Part shown: piece by piece, positions 5,919-5,938 of the stretch
Numbering within the stretch: position 1 is the stretch's first letter
How the letters are laid out: the number at the start of each line of letters is the position of its first letter
Assembly: GCA_021788565.1 (NCBI GenBank)
Contig: JAJYKO010000399.1
Location: 1-5,938 of the forward strand
DNA length: 5,938 bases
Direction: 5' to 3'
Source of the DNA: Chloroflexota bacterium
GTDB lineage: Bacteria; Chloroflexota; UBA6077
Position numbers and translations under genes: made by a program
Notes under the pieces: generated by a model
The model's database searches: none
Seen by the model: the letters and a program-made list of their open reading frames with translations, nothing else
Told to the model about the DNA's origin: nothing

Positions 5919-5938
5919 ATGTTGCGAACGCGAATACT
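5919..5938 (+). CDS. Start of an unidentified gene (3' end outside the window)
   Basis: ATG at 5919 follows GGGAGGTG (5901-5908) at a spacing of 10 nt, a strong ribosome site after a noncoding leader. Only MLRTRI and part of the next codon are visible. This opening is common in phosphatidate cytidylyltransferase (CdsA), but seven codons cannot identify a protein, so that is a guess. Confidence 0.4.

Overview
The window reads as an ordinary, GC-rich bacterial chromosome segment. All genes are housekeeping or central-metabolism types, and there is no phage, transposase, CRISPR array or toxin-antitoxin cassette. The lineage cannot be proved from the sequence. The gene styles (a short-flap IMP dehydrogenase, a two-domain bacterial GH15 enzyme, a tRNA without an encoded CCA) and a 'PREGGDP'-type palindromic repeat would fit Chloroflexota, possibly an uncultivated Dehalococcoidia/SAR202-like genome. 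That placement is inference only.

Left part, + strand (1-3477). The window opens inside guaB (IMP dehydrogenase), exactly at the catalytic-cysteine loop. Directly behind it is a 142-codon ORF that reads as a remnant of an NHLRC2-type thioredoxin/NHL-repeat protein. It has the family's N-terminus and later thioredoxin-fold strands, but it lacks the central block that carries the CxxC redox site and lacks the whole NHL beta-propeller. A perfect 20-bp palindrome sits exactly at the internal junction. After a 61-nt gap a strong Shine-Dalgarno sequence and a TTG start open an 804-residue GH15 glucoamylase/glucodextranase-type enzyme with both catalytic glutamates.

Middle and right, - strand (3485-5387). 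A small four-helix GtrA-family membrane protein ends only 7 nt from the GH15 stop, tail to tail. Upstream of it, on the same strand, is glyA (serine hydroxymethyltransferase), with the PLP lysine intact and an unusual insertion of about 11 residues near the active site. The roughly 240 nt between glyA and gtrA hold one palindromic intergenic repeat.

Right end, + strand (about 5590-5938). Divergent from glyA is a tRNA-Leu(CAG) gene with a clear extended -10 promoter and a textbook intrinsic terminator. After that comes a palindrome-rich leader and a strong ribosome site in front of the first seven codons of another gene, which runs off the window.

The genes do not form one pathway. guaB (guanine nucleotides) and glyA (serine to glycine plus one-carbon units for purines) are both nucleotide-related. 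GH15 and GtrA are both carbohydrate-related, but they are convergent, so no joint regulation is implied. I found no convincing undescribed system. The most informative anomalies are the palindrome-centred deletion in the thioredoxin-like remnant and the glyA insertion.
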